In this document: positions 24,021 to 32,486 of the stretch, piece by piece
How positions within the stretch are numbered: the stretch's first letter is position 1
Layout of the letters: the number at the start of each line of letters is the position of its first letter
From: an uncultured Chthonomonas sp.
Lineage (GTDB): Bacteria > Armatimonadota > Chthonomonadetes > Chthonomonadales > Chthonomonadaceae
Length of the DNA stretch: 37,711 nt
Direction: 5' to 3'
Assembly (NCBI GenBank): GCA_903919615.1
Contig: CAIXIX010000337.1
Location: forward strand, 1-37,711
Position numbers and translations under genes: made by a program
Notes under the pieces: generated by a model
Databases searched by the model: none
Told to the model about the DNA's origin: nothing
The model's input: only the letters and a program-made list of their open reading frames with translations

Positions 24021-25293
24021 CGACCTCGCAATTTCTGTGCGTGGTGTCGCGAAAAGCTACATGATTGCGCACGAAGCTAACAAAGAAGAGAGCAACGATT
24101 TTAGCTTTACAGCAGCCGTACGCAAACGCGCTCGGTCGGGGGGAAAACGCGAGGAGTTCTGGGCGCTCCAGGGTGTTTCGATGGATGTTTACCGAGGAGA
24201 TGTCGTCGGAATCATTGGTCGTAACGGAGCCGGTAAGAGCACGCTCCTGAAAGTACTCAGTAGAATTACTGAACCGACACGCGGTGAAATCGATGTCTAT
24301 GGGAGGGTCGGCAGCCTGCTTGAAGTTGGCACTGGCATGCACCCGGAGCTGACAGGCAGAGAGAATATCTTCCTAAATGGCGCAATCCTCGGAATGCGAA
24401 AGTCCGAAATACGCTCGAAGTTCGATGAGATTGTTGATTTCTCAGGCATTGAGCGATTCTTAGATACACCTGTAAAGCGCTATAGCTCCGGTATGTATGT
24501 CCGTTTGGCTTTCGCCGTAGCTGCTCACCTGAACCCGGAAATCCTGATCGTCGACGAGGTTCTTGCCGTTGGTGACTCCGAATTTCAAAAGAAGTGCCTT
24601 GGCAAGATGCAGGATGTCGCTTCACACGGGCGTACAGTTCTCTTTGTCAGCCATAACCTGACAGCAGTTCAGGGCCTCTGTAAATCGGCGGTATGGTTAG
24701 CTAAGGGTAAAGTCAAAGAGGCCGGAGACGTCGGACGGGTTTGCAACAATTATCTCAATGAGGCCTATTCGGAGTCGGCTGTTGATCGAAGCTGGGACGA
24801 CATGGAAACGGCTCCTGGGGACGCCTCATTCAGGCTTGCGCGTGCGCGGGTTAGCGTAAACGGCCCTGAGAATGACGTGATTTCCGTCTCTACGCCGCTA
24901 TATTTGGAGTTCGAATACTGGAACCTCCAACCCGACACCGTTTTGAACCTTAGTTTGCACGTATACAATGAAACCGGTGTGATGGCGTTTAATACGACCT
25001 CGGTAGGTGAGCCTAACTGGGACGGTCGGGCCTTTCCATGCGGGAAGTACAGGACTGTGTGCGAGATACCCGCTGGTTTGTTAAACGACGGCACTTATAG
25101 GGTTGAGTTGCTTGCGGTTAAGGATAGAGGTACTGTGGTCTTCATGATGGAGGATAGCTTGTTGTTCGAGGTGGTGGAGGATCCAAGTACCCGGGCCGGG
25201 TGGATGGGTAAATGGCCTGGTGTGTTGAGGCCAAATTTGTCATGGTGCACAACTGTTTCTGATGGCGCAATAACGACGGTTCGCCAGGCTTAG
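24010..25293 (+). CDS. Polysaccharide ABC exporter ATPase with C-terminal glycan-binding domain (Wzt-like)
   Basis: The 427-residue ATPase partners the preceding permease. Motifs are Walker A GRNGAGKST (70-78), signature YSSGM (158-162), Walker B ILIVDE (178-183) and H-loop SHN (214-216). The KVLSRITEPTRGEI segment and the LLEVGTGMHPELTGRENI Q-loop region are typical of the Wzt/TagH group. From about 265 to 410 a beta-rich domain with many aromatic residues follows, corresponding to the Wzt C-terminal domain that in O-antigen systems recognises the modified non-reducing end. Its presence implies that chain length is set by an end cap (methyl, phosphate or sugar), though no capping methyltransferase is in view. 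It overlaps the permease gene by 11 bases. Confidence 0.95.
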   Translation: MSSSDLAISVRGVAKSYMIAHEANKEESNDFSFTAAVRKRARSGGKREEFWALQGVSMDVYRGDVVGIIGRNGAGKSTLLKVLSRITEPTRGEIDVYGRVGSLLEVGTGMHPELTGRENIFLNGAILGMRKSEIRSKFDEIVDFSGIERFLDTPVKRYSSGMYVRLAFAVAAHLNPEILIVDEVLAVGDSEFQKKCLGKMQDVASHGRTVLFVSHNLTAVQGLCKSAVWLAKGKVKEAGDVGRVCNNYLNEAYSESAVDRSWDDMETAPGDASFRLARARVSVNGPENDVISVSTPLYLEFEYWNLQPDTVLNLSLHVYNETGVMAFNTTSVGEPNWDGRAFPCGKYRTVCEIPAGLLNDGTYRVELLAVKDRGTVVFMMEDSLLFEVVEDPSTRAGWMGKWPGVLRPNLSWCTTVSDGAITTVRQA

Positions 25294-25526
25294 GAGGGCC
25301 CGGCTGCGTGGATGCTTACCGCAGACGGTTTGGTACGCTTGTTTACCCAGGCGGTGCCGTGATCGGTCGAGTGGGCTATCGGGCGTTGGCTGAATGCAGG
25401 TAATTGGTTCTTGCATTTGGAGCTCCTGCGAAGCGTTGGCTGTTTACGGCTGTAGTGAGCCCAAGGATTTCGGCGAGCACACCGGCGTTGTGACCTTTGG
25501 ATGCAGCATTATGGAGGCATTATTTG

Positions 25527-26753
25527 ATGACAGACGGTAGGACTACATCGGTCGGCGATCTTGCAATTGGAGGTGCGCAGCCGGCGTTCGCTCAACCGAT
25601 TCACGTAGGGCGGCCAAACGTGGGCGATCGCGAAGCGCTTTTGCGCAGGATCGGTGATTGCCTTGACCGAAATTGGCTCACTAATAATGGTCCGTTGGTC
25701 CAAGAATTCGAGTCACGTGTTGCCGATTACCTTGGTGTTAGACACTGCATCGCTGTATGCAATGCGACTATTGGGCTGGAGATTACGATTCGTGCGGTTG
25801 GGCTTGCTGGTGAGGTTTTAGTTCCTTCTTATACTTTTATAGCGACAGCTCACGCGTTGGACTGGCAGGGGATTAAACCTGTCTTTTGCGATATTGATCC
25901 GTTGACCCACAACATCGATCCATCCGAGATAAGTCGGCACATTACGCCTTTGACGACCGGTATTATTGGCGTTCACCTTTGGGGACGGCCCTGCGCGGTT
26001 CGGGAGTTACAGGCGGTTGCTGAAGAACATCAGATCAAGCTGATTTTTGACGCGGCGCATGCTTTTGGTGCTTCATATGAGGGGAAGCGTATTGGTGGCT
26101 TTGGTGAGGCCGAGGTTTTCAGCTTCCATGCCACGAAATTCGTGAACGCGTTCGAGGGCGGCGCGGTCGTAACAAATAATGACGATATTGCAAAGAAAAT
26201 ACGTTTGATGACGAATTTTGGATTTGCGGGGTACGACGACGTTGTCTATTCTGGCACCAATGGTAAGATGACCGAGGTTTGTGCGGCGATGGGACTGACT
26301 AGCCTGGACGCGATGCCAGATATAGTTAGCCGGAACTTTGCTAACTACCTCGCTTACCAGAAGGGTTTGGCGGGGCTGCCTGGACTTCGCCTAATCGACT
26401 ACAACGGTGTGCAGGACTGTAACTATCAATACGTTGTCGTAGAAGTTGACGAGGACGTTTCGGGCTTAACGCGCGACGAGATAGTTAGGATATTGCACAG
26501 TGAAAACGTCCTCGCCAGGAAATATTTCTGGCCTGGCTGTCATCGGATGCGTCCTTACAGGGACAAATATCCATATTCTGACGCTTTTCTCCCGGCTACA
26601 AACGCTGTGGCAAAGCGCGTGATGGTGTTGCCTACGGGCACGGCTATCGATTACGTTAGCGTAGAACGTATTTGCCGCATATTATACACCGCGCTGTTGC
26701 ACTCTGCCGACGCTCGGGCACTCTTGGTTGAGGACAGACAAATTGCGCAATAA
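25527..26753 (+). CDS. DegT/DnrJ/EryC1/StrS family sugar aminotransferase
   Basis: This PLP-dependent aminotransferase of 408 residues adds an amino group to a keto-sugar nucleotide. CNATIGLEI (78-86) binds the cofactor phosphate. FDAAHAFGASY (174-184) carries the ring-stacking and Asp residues, and Lys204 in SFHATKFVNAFEGG is the Schiff-base lysine. The start is the ATG at 25527 with GGAGG eight bases before; an ATG-less extension reaches 25497. RmlB in this locus makes a 4-keto sugar that could be a substrate, and either GNAT could then acylate the amine. A role in forming a PLP-bound dehydrating variant is unlikely because the lysine is present. About 230 bases without a gene separate it from wzt. 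Confidence 0.93.
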   Translation: MTDGRTTSVGDLAIGGAQPAFAQPIHVGRPNVGDREALLRRIGDCLDRNWLTNNGPLVQEFESRVADYLGVRHCIAVCNATIGLEITIRAVGLAGEVLVPSYTFIATAHALDWQGIKPVFCDIDPLTHNIDPSEISRHITPLTTGIIGVHLWGRPCAVRELQAVAEEHQIKLIFDAAHAFGASYEGKRIGGFGEAEVFSFHATKFVNAFEGGAVVTNNDDIAKKIRLMTNFGFAGYDDVVYSGTNGKMTEVCAAMGLTSLDAMPDIVSRNFANYLAYQKGLAGLPGLRLIDYNGVQDCNYQYVVVEVDEDVSGLTRDEIVRILHSENVLARKYFWPGCHRMRPYRDKYPYSDAFLPATNAVAKRVMVLPTGTAIDYVSVERICRILYTALLHSADARALLVEDRQIAQ

Positions 26754-26802
26754 CGCTCGCGAAGCGCGCTAGCTCTGATCGTTGAGGAGATAACCGATTA
26801 TC

Positions 26803-27741
26803 ATGGCAAAACGACCGCTCGTGGCTGTAAGCATGATTACATACAACCATGAGAAATATATAGCGCAAGCGATCGAGAGCGTTCTTGAACAGGTGGCTCC
26901 TTTCGACTTCGAACTCGTTATAGGCGACGACGCGTCAACTGATAAGACTTTTGATATTGTGTCCGGATATGCGGCTAGGTATCCGGACCTAATTCGGGTG
27001 CTCAAATCCGGGCCAAATGTCGGGTCTCAGAGAAACTTTTTCAGGACATACCTCGAATGCAGAGGTTCGCAGTACATTGCTCTACTTGACGGCGACGACT
27101 ACTGGACCTACAATCACAAGTTACGTGATCAAGTTGCGCTGTTGGAGGCAGATCACTCCCTTTCCATGTGCTTCCACACTGCCGGCAGAACAGTTGAGGG
27201 CGTCGGCCCGGCTAGCCCTTGGCCTGACGTCGTGATTCCGGCGGTCACAAGTCTTGACGCGTTGCTCAGATACGATTACATTGCAACGTGCTCGGTGCTC
27301 TATCGCAACGCCTACCAAATTGTTATTCCTGATTGGGCATATGGCTTGAGGATCGCCGACTGGCCGTTGCACGTTTTCCATGCGATGCATGGCGACATTG
27401 GCTATATTACTGATGAGATGGGAGTGTACCGCCTTCATGGCGGAGGCATCTGGACGAGCCAATCAGCGCACACTCGCATGATTTGGAATCTCGACTTTTT
27501 GGAGCGCTTGTCGACTTATTTGGACCCAAAATTCGCTGTGGGTATCCGCGAAGGACAGATCGGATGCTTGGATGCCTGGCGGTGCGATTGTGTCTGGAAC
27601 AGCGATTACGGAACTGCTTGGAAGGCGGCGCTGGCTGCTGCTCGGTTGCGGCCGGGGTTGCTGGTAAAGCCGAATTTCATTCGGGGTTGTCTGGGCATCG
27701 CGAAACGCCAGGCAGCTTCAAAGTTTTCTCGTGGAACTTAG
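26803..27741 (+). CDS. Family 2 glycosyltransferase
   Basis: The 312-residue GT-A-fold protein begins VAVSMITYNHEKYIAQAIES, the usual GT2 start. VIGDDASTDKT (39-49) is the nucleotide-binding acidic motif, and LDGDDYW (95-101) holds the metal-binding DxD. The C-terminal half is helical without clear membrane spans. GAGGAG precedes the ATG at 26803 with a rather long gap. Donor and acceptor are unknown. It follows the aminotransferase by 49 bases and is not a member of the paralogous set found downstream. Confidence 0.9.
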   Translation: MAKRPLVAVSMITYNHEKYIAQAIESVLEQVAPFDFELVIGDDASTDKTFDIVSGYAARYPDLIRVLKSGPNVGSQRNFFRTYLECRGSQYIALLDGDDYWTYNHKLRDQVALLEADHSLSMCFHTAGRTVEGVGPASPWPDVVIPAVTSLDALLRYDYIATCSVLYRNAYQIVIPDWAYGLRIADWPLHVFHAMHGDIGYITDEMGVYRLHGGGIWTSQSAHTRMIWNLDFLERLSTYLDPKFAVGIREGQIGCLDAWRCDCVWNSDYGTAWKAALAAARLRPGLLVKPNFIRGCLGIAKRQAASKFSRGT

Positions 27742-28070
27742 CCCCCTTCAGCGTGAAAATATGATTTCTGGTTGTGGGTCCTGGGTTTGTGAACTACACC
27801 TTTATCGCCGTGGTGCCGGGTGTGCCGCTAGGTTTTACCTAGCTGGTCGCATGCAGGGGCTCTTCAAACAACTGTTTAGATTGGCGAAGGTGGTCGCAAC
27901 ACCCGGCGAGTGCAATTCGGGGCACTGTGGTAAGGCGAGCGGTTGATTAAACTGTTTTGTCAACGCAGTGTTACGCATTGATAATGCGCTGATGCGTTGT
28001 ATAGATTCGGTGCCGCAGCCCCAACCATTCGGAGTTGGTAGCTACTTGACGTTTAACACAGGAGTTAGCC
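27742..28070. other. Intergenic region with gmhA promoter candidate
   Basis: TTGTCA (27957-27962) and GATAAT (27980-27985) with a 17-base spacer form a good sigma70-like promoter. Transcription would start near 27992 and give a leader of about 80 bases. A 71-codon frame at the left overlaps the end of the glycosyltransferase and looks random. No terminator is visible. Confidence 0.55.
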
Positions 28071-28637
28071 ATGATTACAGCCGCTGAATATTTAGATGGG
28101 GTTCGGCATCTGCTTGATCAGATATCAGAACAAGAGATCGACCGCCTTGCCGACGCGATCTACACGGCATGGAAACACGGGCGTCACGTTATTATATTTG
28201 GTAATGGGGGCAGCGCCGGAACGGCATCCCACATCGTCAACGACCTACAGAAGTGCATACAGCTCGAAACTGGTAAGGCTGTGCGGGCTATGTGCCTTTC
28301 CGATTGCACCCCGCTTGTTATGGCCTGGGCAAACGATACGGAGTTCGCGAATGTCTATGCTCCGCAAATTGCTTGCTGGGGTGAGCCTGGCGACCTCGTG
28401 ATTGCCATCAGCGGAAGCGGAAATTCCCCTAACATTATTCGCGCCGTTGAGAAGGCAAACGAGCTGGGGCTTCATACCTTTGGGCTAGCCGGTTACGACG
28501 GTGGCCTCCTCGAGAAGACCGCCAAGGATTGCATTGTCGCCAGAACTTTCAATATGCAGCAGATTGAGGACATTCATATGATAGTTCTTCATCTCGTGTT
28601 CTCATTGGTCAGAGACCGAGTTACGCAGGTAGTCTGA
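28071..28637 (+). CDS. gmhA: Sedoheptulose-7-phosphate isomerase GmhA
   Basis: GmhA converts sedoheptulose-7-phosphate to D-glycero-D-manno-heptose-7-phosphate, the entry to both ADP- and GDP-heptose. It is a single SIS domain of 188 residues, the normal length. IIFGNGGSAGTASHI (41-55) and ISGSGNSPN (113-121) bind the phosphate, and Gln164/His169 in MQQIEDIHMIVLH correspond to the family's catalytic/metal region. The ATG follows AGGAG by seven bases. A promoter lies just upstream. gmhB is found 2.3 kb further on, which strengthens the call over other SIS proteins such as DiaA. Confidence 0.92.
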   Translation: MITAAEYLDGVRHLLDQISEQEIDRLADAIYTAWKHGRHVIIFGNGGSAGTASHIVNDLQKCIQLETGKAVRAMCLSDCTPLVMAWANDTEFANVYAPQIACWGEPGDLVIAISGSGNSPNIIRAVEKANELGLHTFGLAGYDGGLLEKTAKDCIVARTFNMQQIEDIHMIVLHLVFSLVRDRVTQVV

Positions 28638-28813
28638 GCTCCGTGTGAACAGGTCTACCCACACTTAACCGGGGCCAATCCAACGATTCGAACGGCAGCG
28701 GCACGTTCAATTCATCCGATCAGCGTTCTACCAGGACTTGGAAGGCCCAGCGTCTTTGGCCAAACAAGCGCTAACAGGGCCACGGTCGTAATAGCGCCTT
28801 CTGGAGACCGACA

Positions 28814-29785
28814 ATGACAAGCGGTATCGTTATCCCGCACGTGCCAACCTCCATTACAATTCTCATATGTACTAGGAACCGATCCGAAAGTCTGCGGAAA
28901 ACACTTCTGGCAATTGAAGAATGTGAAGTCCCGGTGAGCGCCACTGGCGGTGTTGAGATACTTGTGGTGGACAATGGGTCTACGGACGATACCGCGCAGG
29001 TCGCATCAGATCACATCACCGCAAAATATACCATTCGTTACCTGTTCGAACCAGTTCGCGGAAAGAGCAATGCCTACAACGCTGGCGTTAATGCGGCCCG
29101 CGGTGAAGTCATTATATCGACGGATGATGATGTCATACCAAGTGCGTCGTGGCTAATTGAACATATTCAGCCGTATACAGAAGTGAACGTCGCTCTAGTT
29201 CAAGGCAGAGTGATCCTTGATTTCGGCGAGAACTCCCCGCCAGAATGGCTTGGTCCGTTACATAGACAGTTCCTTGCAGAGACTGCGTTCGGCGATGCCC
29301 CGATCTGCCCATTTGAGGGCGGATTTATTGGCGCGAATATGTCTTTCCGCAAGTCCGCCATACCATCGGAAAATCCTTTCGAACCTTTACTTGGGCCGGG
29401 CAGAGCCGGGTTCGGAGAAGAGGAACATTTTGCTGAGGCAATTATGCGTTCCGGATTCGTCGGTTACTACAACCACCTGGCCAGCGTCAAACACGTGATC
29501 TCGCCCGAACGGCTAGACCCAAAATATTTTACGGACACCGCGCTTCGAATGGGACGCAGCTTGAGTTTTCGCCTGGCAATTGGGGAACACCAGGATGCAA
29601 CCAGATTTAACGCAATCACCGTGACGAGGGCCTACGTTGGAGCCTGGCGTTCAAAAATGCGATGTGCATTTACCCGTGAGGCGTGGTACGGCAGCGCAGA
29701 CCATCTGAGGTTTCTGGTCTATATTGGATTCGCTCGCGCAAACCTCCTCGGGTTCGATCGCTTGCGCAAGAGCCTGGAGGATTAG
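28814..29785 (+). CDS. Family 2 glycosyltransferase, paralogue A
   Basis: The 323-residue GT2 protein starts SITILICTRNRSESL. VVDNGSTDDT (51-60) is the acidic nucleotide site, RGKSNAYNAG (82-91) the family loop, and STDDDVIPS (102-110) the DxD. Downstream motifs IGANMSFRKS and LLGPGRAGFGEEEHF are shared with the genes at 29905 and 32487, so the three arose by duplication. EEEHF is the likely catalytic-base region. TGGAG lies eight bases before the ATG. Each copy probably adds a different sugar or linkage to the same glycan. Confidence 0.9.
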   Translation: MTSGIVIPHVPTSITILICTRNRSESLRKTLLAIEECEVPVSATGGVEILVVDNGSTDDTAQVASDHITAKYTIRYLFEPVRGKSNAYNAGVNAARGEVIISTDDDVIPSASWLIEHIQPYTEVNVALVQGRVILDFGENSPPEWLGPLHRQFLAETAFGDAPICPFEGGFIGANMSFRKSAIPSENPFEPLLGPGRAGFGEEEHFAEAIMRSGFVGYYNHLASVKHVISPERLDPKYFTDTALRMGRSLSFRLAIGEHQDATRFNAITVTRAYVGAWRSKMRCAFTREAWYGSADHLRFLVYIGFARANLLGFDRLRKSLED

Positions 29786-29904
29786 CCATGGCTGCCTTAT
29801 TTAAGGAATCTCGCCTCGACAGGCTGACCTCGGCTAGATGTCATTGGAGTCTATAAACGGGTGGCACATAGCCCTGCCGATAGGCGACTACTGGAGGACA
29901 AACC

Positions 29905-30924
29905 TTGGGTGACAATACATCAATTGGGTCTTCGGAATTTTCCGCGACAATCTTAATATGCACGTGCAACCGGGCGCGGAGCCTCTCAGCGACTTTGCAG
30001 GCACTGGCTCAGTGTACAGTTCCGGCAGGAAATACGGTCGAACTTCTCGTGGTTGACAATGCCTCTGCCGACGATACGAAGGCGGTTGTCGGCGATTACG
30101 TGCCAGCAAATATGTCAGTTAGGTATGTTTACGAAGCCGTGCGCGGGCAGGCCAACGCACGAAATGCCGGTGTAGCAGCCGCGCGCGGCGATATTATTAT
30201 ATTTACGGACGATGATGTTGTGCCATCTCACGATTGGATTGTTCACGTTCTCGATTGTTACACGGATCCCCAGGTCGCAGCTGTGCTTGGAAAGATTGAT
30301 CTTCGATTTGACTCCGCACCGCCGGATTGGCTGCAAAAAACACACCGAAGTCTTGTTGCTGAGGCGGATTTCGGTCCGGACCGCATTTTTCCGTTCGATC
30401 GCTGGCTGATTGGTGCAAATATGTCGTTTCGTGCTTCGGTCGCTCGTATCAGCGGGCCCTTTATCCCGCTTCTTGGTCCCGGAGCATCTGGATTCGCCGA
30501 CGACACCGAATACTCGGAGCGTTTGAAGAGGATGGGATTTCTTCAGCTCTATGAGCCTGCGGCAAGAGTGGAACATCTAATTTCGGGTGCACGCTTAACG
30601 CGTGCTTATTATAGGGATGTCGCATTCAGGCTCGGCGTAAGTAGGAGCATTATATTGGCTCAAAACGGTTCGCCTTCCGCGAATTTCCATCCTGGCACGC
30701 TGTTACGTGCAACCTTGAAGGATCTGTCGCGTCGGCTGAGGGCCGCGATTAGACGAGAAACGTACTATGGCACCGACCCACATCTGTGGTACATAAACTA
30801 TCTGGGAATCGCGTGGGGCAACTTCCTGGGACTGGAACGGCTTACACGAAGGTATTCTGCGTGCGAGCCGAGCCGTAAGGAGCGCATTACTGCCACGTCG
30901 GCTCAGGTCGAAAGGCCTAGATGA
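29905..30924 (+). CDS. Family 2 glycosyltransferase, paralogue B
   Basis: The 339-residue GT2 is related along its whole length to its neighbours at 28814 and 32487. It has ATILICTCNRARSL (14-27), VVDNASADDT (49-58), FTDDDVVPS (100-108), IGANMSFRAS and LLGPGASGFADDTEYSERL. The start is the TTG at 29905, well supported by GGAGG seven bases before it. Its stop overlaps the gmhB start as ATGA, so translation is coupled to heptose synthesis. A role in adding heptose is possible but not shown by the sequence. Confidence 0.9.
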   Translation: MGDNTSIGSSEFSATILICTCNRARSLSATLQALAQCTVPAGNTVELLVVDNASADDTKAVVGDYVPANMSVRYVYEAVRGQANARNAGVAAARGDIIIFTDDDVVPSHDWIVHVLDCYTDPQVAAVLGKIDLRFDSAPPDWLQKTHRSLVAEADFGPDRIFPFDRWLIGANMSFRASVARISGPFIPLLGPGASGFADDTEYSERLKRMGFLQLYEPAARVEHLISGARLTRAYYRDVAFRLGVSRSIILAQNGSPSANFHPGTLLRATLKDLSRRLRAAIRRETYYGTDPHLWYINYLGIAWGNFLGLERLTRRYSACEPSRKERITATSAQVERPR

Positions 30925-31484
30925 TGCGTGATGCAGTGTTTTTAGATCGCGATGGTGTGATTATTGAAGACAGGGCCGACTTCGTAAAGTGCTGGGATGA
31001 GGTCGCATTTGTACCGTCGGCTTTTGACGCCATTGCGAAGCTGACCGATGCGGGCCTGCCCATCGTTATCGTGACCAACCAGTCTGCCATCGGGCGCGGC
31101 ATTATTACGCAGTCCTTTCTGATGGATCTGCATGCTCAAATGCTCGCTGAGATCGAAAGCCATGGCGGTCGAATAGCGGGAGTATACTTCTGCCCACACC
31201 ACCCCAATGATGGCTGCAGTTGTCGGAAACCCCTTCCCGGGATGATTTTCCGCGCTGCTGCGGACCTAGACATCAACCTTGGTAAATCTTATCTGGTAGG
31301 CGACTCTGCGACAGACATTCAGGCGGCAAATGCTGCCGGCGTGAATCCTGTGCTCGTGCTTACCGGGAAGGGTGAAAAGCACCGTTCGCTTGTGGCCGCC
31401 AGCTCTTCCGGACAGACACCAGCAATAGCCGCCAACCTTGGTGAAGCTGCCGACCTGATATTGACGCGCCGCTCAATGAGATGA
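30921..31484 (+). CDS. gmhB: D-glycero-D-manno-heptose-1,7-bisphosphate 7-phosphatase GmhB
   Basis: This HAD-superfamily phosphatase of 187 residues removes the 7-phosphate from heptose-1,7-bisphosphate. The nucleophile motif LDRDGVI (8-14) gives Asp9 and Asp11. VTNQSAIGRG (51-60) is the second HAD motif with GmhB-type residues. The zinc loop CPHHPNDGCSCRKP (91-104) has Cys91, His93, Cys99 and Cys101 plus Lys103. VGDSATD (126-132) is the final Asp motif. Histidinol phosphatase shares this subfamily, but gmhA nearby makes the heptose role far more likely. It overlaps the genes on both sides by four bases (ATGA). Confidence 0.93.
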   Translation: MMRDAVFLDRDGVIIEDRADFVKCWDEVAFVPSAFDAIAKLTDAGLPIVIVTNQSAIGRGIITQSFLMDLHAQMLAEIESHGGRIAGVYFCPHHPNDGCSCRKPLPGMIFRAAADLDINLGKSYLVGDSATDIQAANAAGVNPVLVLTGKGEKHRSLVAASSSGQTPAIAANLGEAADLILTRRSMR

Positions 31485-32422
31485 CAAATCAATCCGAGAA
31501 TAGCGCAGTTCCAACGGTATCGGTAATCATCCCAACGTATCGGCATCGTGACTACGTGCTTGCAGCGCTCGATTCCGTTTTTAAGCAGACGTATTCGGAT
31601 TACGAGATCCTGCTGATCAATGACGGTTCGCCAGACGACACAGCAGATGTCGTGCGGTCGGTGGTGGAGCAGCGAGGAATTAGGTACTATGAGAAACCGA
31701 ATGGCGGCCAGGCGAATGCCCGGAACTTCGGGCTTCAACTGGCTCGAGGCAGGTACATTGCCTTTCTCGATGACGACGATTTATGGCCCGCAAATAAACT
31801 AGAGTGGCAGGTGGCTGCGCTAGAGGGCGCACCTGATGCGGTGATGGTGTATGGCGGAATGCGCCTGGTTGGCTCGAGTGAGGATGCCGCCCTGGACCCT
31901 GGTCCAGGTGCACCTGAAGGGAATGTGACGGATTCGTTCTTGCGACGGTGTCGGATCTGGTCTCCTGGTCAGACTGTCATTCGTACAGATCACCTCAAAG
32001 CGATTGGCGGGCTTGATGAATCTCCTTTGATCCAGGGCGCCGATGACTGGGATATGTACATACGTCTCTCAAAGCGTGGAGAGGTAGTCTATCGCAATGA
32101 GCTTGCGCTCATGTACCGTACGCATGATAGCAACGCGTCGCAAGATGCAATCCGAATGTACCAGGTTCAGGTGAGAGTTTTCCACAAGCACCTTGGAATT
32201 GCGCCGTGGCGAGAACCGGCAGTTCGTCGAGAGTTCCGGGGCGCAACAGGGGCATATTGCCTGAGGGTGCTGGATCAGGCGCTAGCACGCCGTCGATCTG
32301 GCCGGAAGTTAGGGGCGTTAGCTGCGGCTCTCTATGCAGTACGGATTGCGCCAACGCTGTTGCGCGAGCGACATTTCTGGGTTCATCGCGCCTGGCCGCT
32401 AGTAACAGGCAAGGGATGGTAA
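31481..32422 (+). CDS. Family 2 glycosyltransferase
   Basis: The 313-residue GT2 opens with VSVIIPTYRHRDYVLAALDS. INDGSPDDT (46-54) is the nucleotide site, GGQANARNFG a family loop, and FLDDDDLWPANKLEWQ (95-110) holds the DxD. QGADDWDMYIRLSKRG contains the likely catalytic acidic pair. It belongs to the common EpsE/WcaA-like group and resembles the protein at 36658 more than the ILICTCNR paralogues. It starts in an ATGA overlap with gmhB. Donor and acceptor are unknown. Confidence 0.9.
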   Translation: MTNQSENSAVPTVSVIIPTYRHRDYVLAALDSVFKQTYSDYEILLINDGSPDDTADVVRSVVEQRGIRYYEKPNGGQANARNFGLQLARGRYIAFLDDDDLWPANKLEWQVAALEGAPDAVMVYGGMRLVGSSEDAALDPGPGAPEGNVTDSFLRRCRIWSPGQTVIRTDHLKAIGGLDESPLIQGADDWDMYIRLSKRGEVVYRNELALMYRTHDSNASQDAIRMYQVQVRVFHKHLGIAPWREPAVRREFRGATGAYCLRVLDQALARRRSGRKLGALAAALYAVRIAPTLLRERHFWVHRAWPLVTGKGW

Positions 32423-32486
32423 CAACCTATCGCACAGCGTTCGACTCCAGGCTGTTCCTGGTTATAGACTGGAAAGCGGTTCGTGC

